64,000 nucleotides of DNA from Seriola aureovittata (lineage: Eukaryota > Chordata > Actinopteri > Carangiformes > Carangidae). Shown one piece after another: positions 1 through 10,569 of this stretch. Both the position numbers and the translations under genes were made by a program. The notes beneath the pieces were generated by a model. The model ran no database searches, had not been told where the DNA came from, and worked only from the letters and a program-made list of their open reading frames with translations. The first letter of the stretch is position 1. Each line of letters opens with the position of its first letter. The stretch lies in contig NC_079373.1 in NCBI RefSeq assembly GCF_021018895.1, positions 25,743,376 to 25,807,375 of the forward strand. Direction: 5' to 3'.

Positions 1-52
1 AATATTACAAAATAAAAGCCAAGAGGATGTAATGGCCGTTCTATAAAGTAAC
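1..52. mobile_element. End of an inverted-repeat MITE-like element (cut by window edge)
   Basis: Positions 1-52 are nearly the reverse complement of 34988-35042, the left arm of the foldback element at 34988-35582. Both share AAAATAAAAGCCAA, GAGGAT, TAATGGCC and TTCTATAAAGT, and end in GTAAC. The remainder of this copy lies outside the window. Confidence 0.6.
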
Positions 53-933
53 ATCATGCAAGCACAGACAGATAAAGATCTTGTTTCTGCTTTGTATTAA
101 GACATGGAAAATATTTTATCTAAAAGTGTGTGATGTATTATTTACTTGCGTAGCCTGATCAATTTATATGTGGAAATAGACTGTGATTCTTTCCTTTGTC
201 CAACCTTTTACTAAATCAGTTAATATTGAACTCCATGATCAAACTGATGTTCACTTTTATGGCGTTTTTTCAGTTTAAAACGAAAATACGAACTGCCTGA
301 ATGTACATTTATTTATCTGCATCCAGGCGTTTTAAACGTCTCCCTCTGATGACGATGTGATTTACGTTGAAACATTAGCTGCATCTCATTGTAACCGTTT
401 ACTCCAGATCTCATTTTTGCATCTGATCTAGTATCTGAGATGCTGTCAGACAGGTTTTATATGTTTTTATACAAAAATAAAACAAATTCTTATAATAGTA
501 TAAATATTAAACCACCTCAGTACATTAACCAAATGCAGCTGCTGCAGTTTGGCTCCTGATCTGTGAGACCAACAGTTTTAATCATGTGTTGGTTTAAACT
601 GATTCATCTGTCTCTCTGAGCGACGGTCTGGAGCCGACTGAGGATCATGTGCAGAACAAACGTTCAGATTTGAGCTTGAACGTTCATTGTTGATTCTCTA
701 CAGAGGCCGACGGTAACGTCTCTGCTTCAAAGTAAAGGTTTAGAGTTCATCCCTGACCTTGGAGAGAAGATCTCCTTCTTATGAAGCCATAAACTGAGCT
801 GTGGAGTCTCATCGCTCCATCTGTGGGGATGATGGCGGGATACAGTTGGTTATATTTCAAATTAAAAGGCCCTGCTGTGAGCCAGAGATGTGGATCTGTG
901 GATTCTCTTTATGACTTCCTGTCTTTGTTTTAG
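53..933. other. Upstream intronic sequence of pot1, no further exon seen
   Basis: No convincing coding exon is seen between the window start and the acceptor before 934. A short stretch after CTCTACAG near 704 is followed almost at once by a GTAAC donor and is too short to call. The rest is presumed intron. Confidence 0.4.
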
Positions 934-1016
934 ATGTAAACGTTGCTCTGATGCTGCAGTGAGGGAGCCGAGCACTGAGGGAGTCGAAGTGATCGATGAG
1001 AGGATGATCGCAGAAG
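934..1016 (+). CDS. pot1: pot1 exon (first in window), CxxC-containing
   Basis: The acceptor is TTTTAG at 928-933 and the donor GTGAGA starts at 1017. The exon enters on the last base of a codon and leaves after one base of the next. It encodes RCKRCSDAAVREP and then GVEVIDERMIAE. The CxxC at its start fits the second cysteine pair of the POT1 zinc site. Confidence 0.65.
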
Positions 1017-2237
1017 GTGAGACGGTTCGGTCTGAGACTGACAGTGATATGTGAGTGTTGTGACTTCAGCTCCTTCTCTGTTCAGTTATTGTAGAAAACA
1101 CTTTTTCTTTTTCTGTCAGATGAAGTCAAAGTCAAAACCTGTGACTGTTCTCTGGTTGCAGTTATTTTAATTTGAGGATTTGCAGCTTTTCTCAGTTTTA
1201 TATCATTTTGAACAGAACATTTTGGACTCGAATCAAAACATTTGAAGACTCATGGGAAATTGTGCTGAGCGTTGTGGCATGAATCAATAATAAAAACACT
1301 TTTTAAAGGCAGCCATACTTTTCTAACATTAAACCTCTGCTCATATCTGCAGGACGCCAACATTACTCTCTCCCAGTTTATGTTTGTGTCCTTTCCCCCT
1401 TTTTTGTCCTGATTCAGCAGCTTGTAAAAGTTGCTTGAACGTCACCTGGCTGGTCTCAGATCTGTTCCAGCCGCAGCTTTCCCCTCTGAAATAAATCACA
1501 TGGGCGTTAATGTCTCTGCTCCTCTGCTCCGCAGCTCTCGGCGTTCAGCTGCTGCAGTTCGTCCTGCTGATGAAGCTCGAGCTGCGCGACGCCACCGACA
1601 CGCTGCACGTCTTCCTGTGGAGAGACGCAGTGAGTTTCACGTCACGTTTAACGTCCCGATCGCTCTGGATCAGATCCAGGAGGAAGGAGAAAAACCACGC
1701 TGTGTCTGAACTTTTACTGAAATTTTAGTGTAGTTTGTTCACAGAACTGCAGGTGAAACAAAAGGTTAAAAACAAGAAAATAACGTGATGTTCAAGGTAA
1801 ACGTCGCTTCTGGTCTGTAAACTCAGACTCGCTTTATTTGTTGTCTCTTATCTTATTATGTGTCTTTTAATCAGGAGCTGTTCTTCAATGTGTCAGCGGA
1901 TGACGTAGCAGCCAATCAAGAGGCTCAGAATATCATCCACCAAACCATGGACACCCTCTGTCCACCGGGGGGCGGCACGGGTACACCTGTCATCCTCACA
2001 CACACACCTGGATTAAAGAGTTTATCTTTCTTTGATACTTCAGTGTGAAGTGAAGAGGTGTGGATGTGACGTTGGTTTTGTGTTTGTGTGTCCTCAGGTG
2101 AGCATCCGTGGCTCGACTTGTGTCTGACGTCGTACCGAGCAGAGGACGACGCGGGACAGAACCAAACCTGCCACCAGGTCTGTCACACCTGCGTCACCAA
2201 ACCCTCCTCCACGCGGTCCGAACCCGGCTCCGCCTGA
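934..2237 (+). CDS. pot1: Protection of telomeres protein 1 (POT1), C-terminal part, 4 exons
   Basis: This is the 3' part of a gene whose beginning lies left of the window. Four exons join in a consistent reading frame: 934-1016, 1535-1629, 1875-1980 and 2098-2237 (stop TGA 2235-2237). All junctions use AG/GT. The joined part encodes about 140 residues. It starts with a CxxC pair (RCKRC), then reads through LLQFVLLMKLELRDATDTL, VFLWRDAELFFNVSADDV and EHPWLDLCLTSYR. This resembles the C-terminal OB3 region of vertebrate POT1, where cysteine pairs bind zinc and the region contacts TPP1 in shelterin. POT1 binds the single-stranded telomere overhang in the nucleus. The neighbour gpr37 supports the call, because POT1 and GPR37 are adjacent in human. 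The identification rests on memory of the family and on synteny, not on an alignment. The tail after residue SYRAEDD is less conserved. Confidence 0.72.
1535..1629 (+). CDS. pot1: pot1 exon, OB-fold strand region
   Basis: The acceptor is TCCGCAG ending at 1534 and the donor GTGAGT starts at 1630. The first two bases complete the codon begun in the previous exon, giving Ala. The exon ends in phase 0 after WRDA. Confidence 0.7.
1875..1980 (+). CDS. pot1: pot1 exon
   Basis: The acceptor is TTAATCAG ending at 1874 and the donor GTACAC starts at 1981. The exon begins in phase 0 and encodes ELFFNVSADDVAANQEAQ, then a glycine-rich end (PPGGGTG). Confidence 0.68.
2098..2237 (+). CDS. pot1: pot1 terminal exon
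   Basis: The acceptor is TCCTCAG ending at 2097. The exon encodes GEHPWLDLCLTSYRAEDD and a cysteine-containing tail, and stops with TGA at 2235-2237. Confidence 0.68.
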
Positions 2238-2323
2238 ACCACCACCAGAAAAACTGTTTCTACTTGTTTTTATTTCACCTGAGTTCTGGTTTTTATCTGT
2301 TTTTTATTTATTGTGTAAAAGAA

Positions 2324-2329
2324 AATAAA
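2324..2329 (+). promoter_or_regulatory. pot1: Polyadenylation signal AATAAA of pot1
   Basis: AATAAA lies 87 bases after the pot1 stop codon on the same strand, a usual distance for a short 3' UTR. Confidence 0.6.
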
Positions 2330-4481
2330 TGTTAATTAAAATGTTGCTTCGGAAATGTATAAAACTGCTGAGTATGGAGACTTTTAAAAATCTGGCTACG
2401 ACTTTCAAAATAAAAGACTGAATATTGACTTAATGAGGTTGTTGACATTTGTGTATTTGATCTGCTGAGAGGGGACTCAGTTTATCTGTAATCAGGATTT
2501 TTTTTTTTTGTCTCAGAATAGTTTTATTACTATTTTATTTTATTGCTCATTTTATTTTTTGTTATTTGCACCTTAACTATTAGCAGGTGTTCAGATTGGT
2601 ACAACCCTGCACATGGGGCGGCTGAGACATGAAATATGATCCATCTCAAACCTTTACAGGACTCTCCCAGAAATCCCTGGGAGAGAGAGGACGCATGAAG
2701 CAAAACTGTGAAAACTCAAACGTCAGCCATAAAAGATTTAAAAAATATTATTTAATTCTTTCAATGTATGCATTTAAATTTTTTCCATCATAAAATATTT
2801 AGGTGATTTGTTACACCCCGGATGATTGGACAACGATGGATGTATCGCGGGACATGGAGCTCTGCGGGATCAGGAGACTTCTGCAGTAAGAAGACGGTAA
2901 ACCCAGTGCAGAACTTGTTTCAAGGTAAAAGTGTGAATTCATTTTCTGTCGCTGTTCATCTTCAGAGAACTTTTCAGAAGTGATCTGTGGCGCTGCGGCG
3001 CCATCTGCTGGTCAGCTGACAGCTGGGACGGCTCTCTCCTCCAAGGCCTAACAAACAATCAGGCACGTTGAATGAAATACTGGTGTAAGTGTTCCTGAAT
3101 GTTGCTGCTGCCACTGTGTGACACGCAGATTTAGATCATTTGTACAAACACCATCAATGTGTCTGATTTTCTACATGAAGATCCAAGAAACTGACAAACG
3201 TGTGTTTGATGTTCCTACCTCCGCCTCTTTAACCAGATCTGCACTAAAGTCTAGTGGCTTGTTCCCCGGCCCGTGCACCTCCTTGGTGGAGGTAATGAGA
3301 TGCAGCAAAGGGAACTTGAAATCTTTGTATTTATTCCTTTAAATGCACTTATTTGTACTTTCTTATTTCTTCATGTTATTCCCTCAAAGCTGGAGGAAGA
3401 CGAGCTGACTGATGAATGTTGTGTTTATCTGACTAAAAACTCCTGGTTTCTCTCTCTCTGTTGTCACCTCAACTGGTTTCTCTCCAGAGGACTGATGTTG
3501 GAGCCACATCTGCAGAGAGAGAGAGAGAGAGAGAGACCGGAGAGAGGCAGACTTCAGACTGAAACTGCTGAAGGCCGCGGGCCCCTGAGAGACCAAGTAT
3601 CTGGACACAAACACACAGGACAAACATCACAGACGAATTCAAAAACTTTCCCTTTCATCGTTACCAAATCGTTTTTAAAAAGAGAAAACTTGCGAAAATA
3701 AAATCTCAGCCAAAAAGCTGGAACCGCTTTAGGTGGTAAAACCTGTCAGTGAGAAACAAATCCAGCACCTTGGAGATGAGGTCAGCGCTGCTGTAATACC
3801 CAGACTTGATACTAGATGGCAGACAAGCTGAACTTCCCTTTAACTCACTTTAACTGGGAGATTTCTACAGTTTTGTTATTAAAGATTAATCTTCACAGGG
3901 ATTCAACACAAATACCACGCGCGCACAATGACGTCATGTAGGAATATTTTTTTTAAAGTGTATTTTTGTTTTGGATGAACTGAATGATGCTGCAGGATTA
4001 TTCAGTTTAATGAAATAATAGTAAAGAGTTTGTGGCTGTTTAACGAGACTAAAGGAAATAAAAACCTCCAAATATTTCTAGACTATAAATACACATAAAA
4101 ATTTATTGTGTAAAATCTTCAATGCAAAATTTAGTATTTTTAAATTATTATTAATTTAATATTAAGTTTTTCTCGATTTGCAAAGCAGCAGGTTGAGAAT
4201 TTATTTTGCTTAATTTTTATTTATTTATTTATTTTTTTCACATTTTCTGACAGATCATTTAAACCTGAGCTCTTCTGCCAAATACAGAAAGTTTATATCT
4301 GAAAACTCGAGATCGAAACTTCCAGAAAAGCTTCTTATACCAAGAGGAAAAGTTTCCGCATAAAACCTGAAAATACATATTTTTGTTGAAGTGGATAATC
4401 TCGCACAGATCACACTTCAGTGTGTTATTTGTACAGTTTATTACAGGATCAGAGCACAGGCTTGACAGATGACTGTCCCCT
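2330..4481. other. Intergenic region pot1 - gpr37
   Basis: This stretch is AT-rich, with no supportable gene on either strand. It contains a short GA run at 3513-3536 and several T-rich and TTTA-rich runs near 4140-4240. The short open frames here lack splice context or recognisable protein similarity. Confidence 0.5.
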
Positions 4482-4528
4482 TCCTCCTCCTCCTCCTCCT
4501 CCTCCTCCTCCTCCTCCTCCTCCTCCTC
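4482..4528. repeat. (TCC)n microsatellite upstream of gpr37
   Basis: A run of about 15 TCC/CTC units is followed at 4527-4549 by two copies of CTCGGATCCT. It lies about 480 bases before the gpr37 start codon, so it may be in the promoter or 5' UTR. Confidence 0.85.
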
Positions 4529-4950
4529 TCGGATCCTCTCGGATCCTCTCTTGTCTCTCAGACGCAGCTCGGCGTCTTCTCCGGTCGTATATCACGCCAC
4601 CTCACTACACCGCCCTCCGCGCGCTCGAGTGCGGCTTGGCGTGCAAAAACTTTCCTTAACGGAGGTGGATCTGCGTCGTTTGGGTTCCAGCACTCCACCC
4701 CCGTCTCCACCTTCTGCCGCGGAGGATCTGCACGGCTGGTTAACTGATTTGTGGACCTGGTTCCACTCTGGATTTGGGTCTCTCTGGTGATGCCTCCAGA
4801 CTGGAGCCGCTCCGGGACGCACCCGAACCGGCCAGGTCCACCTGTTTTACACGACCTACGACTTTGTGAAAGCTGCTAGCGCGGGAAAATGAAGGAAAAC
4901 TGATTTTTTTTTTTCTTCTTCTTTTTTTGAGAGAATATCAGAGCCCAGAG

Positions 4951-4995
4951 ATGGATGGATCATTTTGGATCACACGGTTTCATCTCACGGGTTAG
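4951..4995 (+). promoter_or_regulatory. gpr37: Candidate short upstream ORF in the gpr37 leader
   Basis: ATG at 4951 has G at -3 and G at +4 and opens a 14-codon frame ending with TAG at 4993-4995. It overlaps out of frame the ATG at 4955 and ends 13 bases before the preferred gpr37 start at 5009. Such an arrangement could limit initiation at 4955 and lead to reinitiation at 5009. Whether the leader includes this site is unknown. Confidence 0.4.
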
Positions 4996-5008
4996 ACAGA
5001 ACCACACG

Positions 5009-5959
5009 ATGCCGCATCCGCCCCTGAGGTTACTGTGTTTGTGGCTGTGCAGCGAGGCCGTGGCGAGTCAACTCCAGTGGCAGAAAACAAAGACGACTTT
5101 CAGTCCTCATTATGAATCCACCGCCGCTGACAGGAATGCGCAGAGCCGGAGATGGCGCACAGTCAGCTGGGAGGACAATGGGGGGGTGCGCGGTGCCAGT
5201 GCTCAGGCCTCGTGGCTGGGTACTGTAAACCGGTCGTCCTCTGAGCCGCTGGGGACGGAGGTACACCGGCGCGCTGTGCGTAAAAGTGACTCGCAAAATG
5301 GAGATAGGCGCATCCGACTTGAAGAAGCTTTACGCACGGATGGAGACAAGGTCAGTGAACCGCGGAGTGGTGGATGCAGTCCGGGAAAGGTGCTTAAACA
5401 AACCCGACATGGACCCACCTGCAGACCTGAGAGGACCAGACAGCACCGGCGGCAGAGGCGGAGTGTCAAACCCGGCAGGATGAAGCACGGCGAGCCGCTG
5501 CAGGACGGAGCCGCGGCTGCGTTGGAGGCTCTGCCCGCGGTCATGGCGCAGGAGCAAGAGGCCTCTCCGCCCTTCGGACTCAACACCAGCGACTACGAGG
5601 AGGAGAACTCTCTGCCGGACTTCCCCGACCCCACGCCGCTCGTGCCGGTGAACACGCGGAGCAGACGCAAGCAGGTGAAGAACCCGTTCTACCCGCTCAC
5701 CACGGAGTCTTACGGCGCGTACGCGGTGATGATCACGGCCGTCATCATCTTCACCGTGGGGATCATCGGGAACGTGTCGGTCATGTGCATCGTGTGTCAC
5801 AATTACTACATGAGGAGCATCTCCAACTCGCTGCTGGCCAACCTCGCGCTGTGGGACTTCGTCATCGTCTTCTTCTGCCTGCCGCTCGTGGTGTTTCACG
5901 AGCTCACCAAGAACTGGCTGCTGGGAGAGTTCTCGTGCAGGATCATCCCGTACCTGGAG
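5009..5959 (+). CDS. gpr37: gpr37 exon 1: signal peptide, ectodomain, TM1-TM2
   Basis: The exon ends after PYLE in phase 0 at the donor GTGAGA (5960), which is followed by a run of about 11 G. The exon and its 5' flank from about 4600 are visibly CpG- and GC-rich compared with the rest of the window. Open frames on the opposite strand here are shadows of this GC-rich coding exon. Confidence 0.93.
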
Positions 5960-7458
5960 GTGAGAGGAGGGGGGGGGGGGCTGTGAGGTGTATGTCAGTG
6001 TGTTTCACAGGTGCAGGTCTGATGGGTCCTGACATGAGGTTAATGTCTTAAGCTCAACCCTGAAATCTCTTGTCCATCTTCCCAAAACAGATTTAGTTTC
6101 TGCACAAAACAAGATCAAATAAACACCATTAAATGAAAGTATGACAGAGCAGTGAAGAACAGACGCCTCGTTAACACGTGTGTCTGCAGAAAGCAACAGG
6201 AAGGACCAAACCAAAGGGGTAAAGTTTGTTTCTCATAAGGTGAAGTGCACTGTTGTGACGTCACTGGGTGTAATTTATGTTACAGAATGGAGGAATAATG
6301 TCCAAGGTGCACCTGCTCGACAGGTGCTCAGGTCACACCAGAGTGGAAGTGCGTGCACGAGGCTCCAGGCCTCAGTCTGGGTTTTACATCAGGTTTAACT
6401 TCGCCTAATGTGAAGGTTGTTTAATCTGATCAGTGTCACATCAGACTGAGGAAAACAAAGACAACACCTGCTGAACACGTGACACCCCACTGTCCAATCA
6501 GAGAGAAGATCAGGATTAATGAAGAGTCTCTCAGACTGAGATTAGACAAAGACCCCCCTCTGATCAGAGACTGTGCTCATCAGAGTAAACAGGACGAAGG
6601 CCTCGGATTAGATCCGGATCAGTTCAGACTTTCTGTTTGATCCGAGCTTTGTCCACACGCATCTTTCGTTCCTCATCCAACACCTTTGAGATGAACTGGA
6701 TCACAGACTGTGAGCCAGAACCCATCACCCGGCATCACTGTCCCTCCTGGGTCTGAACCAACATCTGGTGGAAACCTCGAAACCAGAAGAGTGGAGGTTT
6801 TTTACAGCAGCGTCCATGTGTCCACATACTTTTGGCCATGGTGTGTGTATGTGTGTGTGTGTGTGTGTATGTGTGTGTGTGTGTGTGTCGGCTGCAGCTT
6901 GTAATCTCGGTGTGTTTTGAATCAGCTGGAACATCAACATGTCAGCAGCTGGTGACGGAGAAGCTGAAAACAAAAGGAGTTTAAGCTTCTTTGTTTGAGA
7001 CGATGACCTACATGACTTTACTGACATTTATCAGCTGTCATCCGTTCACTCTTGACTTTTTATTTCACTTTTATTTATGTATTTATTTTAATTTTAGGCT
7101 CGACTGTCCTTTAAAGCCAAATTTATAATGAAAAAAAAACATTTAATCCTATTTGCACATTTATTTAAGATAATAAATAAACATAATTTATTGGCTAGAA
7201 CTTTATTTTATGGGTTCAGATTTTAATTTCACTAGAAAGAAGCATCTCATTTGGTTATAATCACAGGTGTCAAAACTGTGTCTTCAAACAAACAAACAAA
7301 CACACACACACACACACACACTCAGTTCAGTAAGAATGAAGGTTAAATAGAAACGTAGAGACACATCAGCAGATCTGAGATCAGTGCCGTCACCTCCTTC
7401 ACCTGTTTAATGGAGCGTAATCACACAAAACACCAAGAGGATTAAACTGCTGGGACTG

Positions 7459-7513
<55 letters not shown>

Positions 7514-8271
7514 CGCACACACACACACACGCACACACACGCACACTGGTAAAGAAAACCTTCACATGAGCATCAGGCTTCTTCAACACAATAAGAAAAA
7601 TACATTTAAAAAATGAGATAAATAAATAAAATTATAAATAATATATAATCTAAATATATACAATTAAATATATAATAAAAACATTTGATAAAAAAACACA
7701 TTTTAAAACAAAGCGTTAGGTCTGCAGTTATAAGTTAAAGATATCTGAGCGCGGCCACTACAGACTATATGTCAACGTACGCCAAAACGTAACCAGGAAG
7801 TGGATGGCGGGGATGGTTTATAGAGGGGGAATGAAACAGAACGCGGCACAATAATCGTCTTATCTAGATCATCTTGTTTTCATCATCGTTTGGAAACAAA
7901 ATCGTGATGGAATAATAATATCATAAATAATAAAATAATAAAACCAGACGAATCGCTCAGACCAACACTGACGTGCTGGAAAAACTCATCGTCCCTTTAA
8001 TCAAGAAGGTCTGCAGTAGATACTTATCTCTATAATTAGAACACAGACACTAATTAATCCCCTGGAACATGTTCTATGAGACATTACACTGAGTTACAGC
8101 AGCTGCACGAGACGTGACATCAGGACTTTTCTATTTCTGTTTCATGACAGTAACTCGGCAGCGTCACAGAGACGGTTTCCTGTCTGTGTCCTTCACACAG
8201 TGTGAAGTGTTTACAGCTGCTGAGGCTCAGTGCATGAGGTCTGTGACATTATGAAGCAGAACAGGAGGCTG

Positions 8272-8311
<40 letters not shown>

Positions 8312-9620
8312 CTGTTCTCTAAGAATAAAGAGAGAAAGTAGAAGTGGCAGGTCGGAGCGGTCTGTACTGAAATAGAAAGAGTCGGTCAGAAGATGCTAAA
8401 AGCTGCATGTGTGACCTGATCTGACAAAGTGCTTCCTCCTGAGAAACGCTGCTCGTGATCTCGTGGTTTTCTTCTCATGTATTAATTGTTGTGTCTCAAA
8501 TCAGACGTGTCCTCATTGTTCGGTCACCATTTTCTTTTACAAGTTTAAAAGTATGTTGGCGGTCCCTCCCCCCTTCCACTGCGTTGTCAAGATGGCGGCC
8601 GTTTACTCCTTGTAGTTCACTGCATGTTGCCGTGCTCTTTGACGTGAACGCACTTCCGCACTAAAAGATTCTTCATCGAGCAGTCACTGATTTGTTGTTT
8701 CTCTTCTTCTTCTTCTTCTTCTTCTTGAGTACAGAAGTTGTTGTTGTTTTCTGAGGAGTGTAACCAGAGTGTTCTTCTGTTCCCAGGTGGCGTCTCTCGG
8801 GGTCACGACCTTCACGCTGTGCGCTCTGTGCATCGATCGTTTCCGAGCCGCCACCAACGTTCAGATGTACTACGAGATGATCGAGAACTGGGCGTCCACC
8901 TCGGCCAAGCTCGCCGTCATCTGGGTGGGCGCTCTGCTGCTGGCGCTACCCGAGCTGCTGATCCGACAGCTGGTCACCGAGGACGGCGACCCGCCCGACG
9001 TGAGGCCGTGCGAGCGCTGCGTGGTCCGGATCTCCACTGAACTTCCGGACACGCTGTACGTCCTGGGACTCACGTACGACGGCGCGCGGCTCTGGTGGTA
9101 CTTCGGCTGCTACTTCTGCCTGCCCACGCTCTTCACCATCTGCAGCTCGCTGGTCACCGCACGCAAGATCCGCCGCGCCGAGCGGGCCTGCGTCCGCGGC
9201 AGCAAGAAGCAGATCCAGCTGGAGAGCCAGATGAACTGTGCCGTGGTGGCGTTGGCCATCCTCTACGGCTTCTGCATCATCCCGGAGAACATCTGCAACA
9301 TCGTCAGCGTCTACATGGCGGCCGGCGTTCCCGCGAAAACCCTGGACATCCTGCATCTGGTGAGCCAGCTGCTGCTCTTCTGTAAGTCTGCGGTGACGCC
9401 GGTGCTGCTGTTCTTCCTGTGCCAGCCGTTTACCAAAGCCTTCCTGGACTGCTGCTGCTGCTGCTGCGAAGAGTGCGGCCCGCCGCGGTCCCCCGTCACC
9501 GCCACCAGCGACGTCGACAACGAGTGCACCACCACCGAGCTGGAGCTGTCACCGTTCAGCACCATGCGCAGGGAGGCGTCCACCTCCGCCGCCTACGCTG
9601 TTGTGGGGACACACTGCTGA
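5009..9620 (+). CDS. gpr37: Prosaposin receptor GPR37 (endothelin-receptor-like orphan GPCR), 2 exons
   Basis: Two exons, 5009-5959 and 8787-9620, join in phase 0 to give a 594-residue class A GPCR of the plasma membrane. GPR37 is mainly expressed in brain and has been linked to parkin and to prosaposin peptides. The start at 5009 gives a clean signal peptide ([13 protein letters not shown], then SEAVAS); an in-frame ATG at 4955 would add 18 residues ahead of it. A long basic and acidic ectodomain follows, with a furin-like RQRR-S site at residues 148-152. TM1 begins near residue 235 ([20 protein letters not shown]). Exon 2 carries [11 protein letters not shown] (in place of DRY), TM4-TM7, a CCCCCC-EEC cluster likely to be palmitoylated, [13 protein letters not shown] and the C-terminal VGTHC. 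These features match GPR37 from end to end, rather than GPR37L1. Confidence 0.95.
6841..6888. repeat. (GT)n microsatellite
   Basis: A GT dinucleotide run with two GTAT interruptions. Confidence 0.95.
7286..7321. repeat. (AAAC)n/(CA)n compound microsatellite
   Basis: Four AAAC units run directly into about ten CA units. Confidence 0.95.
7460..7546. repeat. (CA)n microsatellite
   Basis: A CA run of 87 bases with several CG interruptions in its right half. Confidence 0.95.
8274..8309. repeat. (GT)n microsatellite
   Basis: An uninterrupted GT run of about 18 units. Confidence 0.95.
8703..8726. repeat. (TTC)n microsatellite near the gpr37 exon 2 acceptor
   Basis: Eight TTC units lie about 60 bases before the exon 2 acceptor and may be part of its pyrimidine-rich stretch. 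Confidence 0.9.
8787..9620 (+). CDS. gpr37: gpr37 exon 2: TM3-TM7 and cytoplasmic tail
   Basis: The acceptor is TTCCCAG ending at 8786, and the exon opens with [19 protein letters not shown]. Residues encoded near 9450-9470 form a six-cysteine run written almost entirely as TGC, a coding trinucleotide repeat. The stop is TGA at 9618-9620. Confidence 0.95.
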   Translation: MASLGVTTFTLCALCIDRFRAATNVQMYYEMIENWASTSAKLAVIWVGALLLALPELLIRQLVTEDGDPPDVRPCERCVVRISTELPDTLYVLGLTYDGARLWWYFGCYFCLPTLFTICSSLVTARKIRRAERACVRGSKKQIQLESQMNCAVVALAILYGFCIIPENICNIVSVYMAAGVPAKTLDILHLVSQLLLFCKSAVTPVLLFFLCQPFTKAFLDCCCCCCEECGPPRSPVTATSDVDNECTTTELELSPFSTMRREASTSAAYAVVGTHC

Positions 9621-10039
9621 GGTCGAAGGTCGAAGGAGAGCTCGTCATTCCTCTGATGTGATCATGTGATCGACGGACACGTTTGACGTATCAGGCCACA
9701 AACTCTTGGAGCGGAATCGACCCGAACTGTCGAGCAAGTGTTTTTACTGACGGACAGACTGACGCCGCCGTCCGTCCTCTCGCTGTTCACAGAGTTTATC
9801 TTTGACACAGTCGGTGTTAGTTCACAGCGTTTTAGTTCTTTCACTAACTCACACGTGTTTCCACTGAAGCTGCTTCCTGTTCATTCTCACTGTTTGTGGA
9901 CGAGCATCATTTTTATGCCCTTTTTTAAATTTTTCCCTTGAAAATTGATTTTATTTTAGTTAGTTTAGTTAGTTGTGTTGAATTTATATTTAAAGTGAAG
10001 TAAATAGTCAGTTATTAGTCGTTATTCTAAGGGGGGGGA

Positions 10040-10177
10040 CATGCCTCAGGTGGTAGAGCAGGTTGGCTGCTGATCCTGTGGTTGGCGGTTCGATCCCCAG
10101 CTGCATCAGGAGAGGCGTCTGGCGTAAAACCTATCCCAAATCAAATATACTGATGGTGACCCAGTGTGGCGACCACA
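10040..10177 (+). mobile_element. tRNA-derived SINE fragment
   Basis: The 5' part looks like a degenerate tRNA promoter, with an A-box-like GGTGGTAGAGCAGG and a B box GGTTCGATCCC at 10087-10097. It is followed by a non-tRNA body (GGCGTAAAACC, CCAAATCAAA, GTGTGGCGACC) that resembles a common teleost SINE body I recall. It does not fold as a whole tRNA and lacks a proper acceptor stem, so it is not called as a tRNA gene. Confidence 0.65.
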
Positions 10178-10200
10178 CACATTATTCTACATATATTCAC

Positions 10201-10220
10201 GATTCGATTCGATTCGATTC
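10201..10220. repeat. (GATTC)4 tandem repeat
   Basis: Four perfect GATTC units lie just after the SINE-like element and may derive from its tail. Confidence 0.9.
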
Positions 10221-10563
10221 TTGAGCTCCATGACGGTGGATTGTTTTCTTGCGTGTTACTCGATGCTTGATTGACGTTTGGAAATCAATCAATACACCTT
10301 CGAGGTTATTAAACCCAAACACTGAGGATGGGTTCGGGTTGAATGACTTGTTCCTTAGGTTTTCCGTCGCTCGCACCGAAGAGGAGTGTTCGGGCGCCAT
10401 CTACAGGATCAGCAAGCTAAACTCATGTCAGGAGAAAATGTAAACCGGCGCTGTTACAACACTGAAAGTCGATTTTTAGAGATTGTATCGCGACTCTTAT
10501 GTGAATCGATTCTTTTTTTTCACACCTCTACCATATATGTTAAATTATTTACTTTCCGCACGC

Positions 10564-10569
10564 AATAAA
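10564..10569 (+). promoter_or_regulatory. gpr37: Candidate polyadenylation signal AATAAA for gpr37
   Basis: AATAAA on the coding strand, about 945 bases after the stop codon. Confidence 0.45.

Larger units (their letters stand above)
5960..8786. other. gpr37: gpr37 intron
   Basis: This 2.8 kb intron has no supportable gene. It holds a G-run directly after the donor, microsatellites at 6841-6888, 7286-7321, 7460-7546, 8274-8309 and 8703-8726, and an AT-rich part at 7600-7730. Confidence 0.85.
9621..10569 (+). other. gpr37: Probable gpr37 3' UTR
   Basis: The sequence after the stop codon holds no further coding signal and reaches AATAAA at 10564-10569. If that is the true signal, the 3' UTR is about 0.95 kb and contains the SINE-like element at 10040-10177 and the (GATTC)4 repeat at 10201-10220. 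An earlier site cannot be excluded. Confidence 0.45.

Noticed and set aside
3273..3701. 142-codon open frame between pot1 and gpr37
   Set aside because: It passes through a GA microsatellite, has no recognisable motif and no splice or promoter context.
5330..5899. 189-codon minus-strand open frame opposite gpr37 exon 1
   Set aside because: His-, Arg- and Asp-rich antisense shadow of a GC-rich exon.
7440..7560. Protein made of Cys-Val or Thr-His repeats across CA/GT runs
   Set aside because: Translation artefact of dinucleotide microsatellites, also seen at 19670, 27719 and 59080.
10040..10120. A tRNA gene
   Set aside because: The A and B boxes are present, but no acceptor stem can be formed and the sequence runs into a SINE body, so it is a tRNA-derived repeat.
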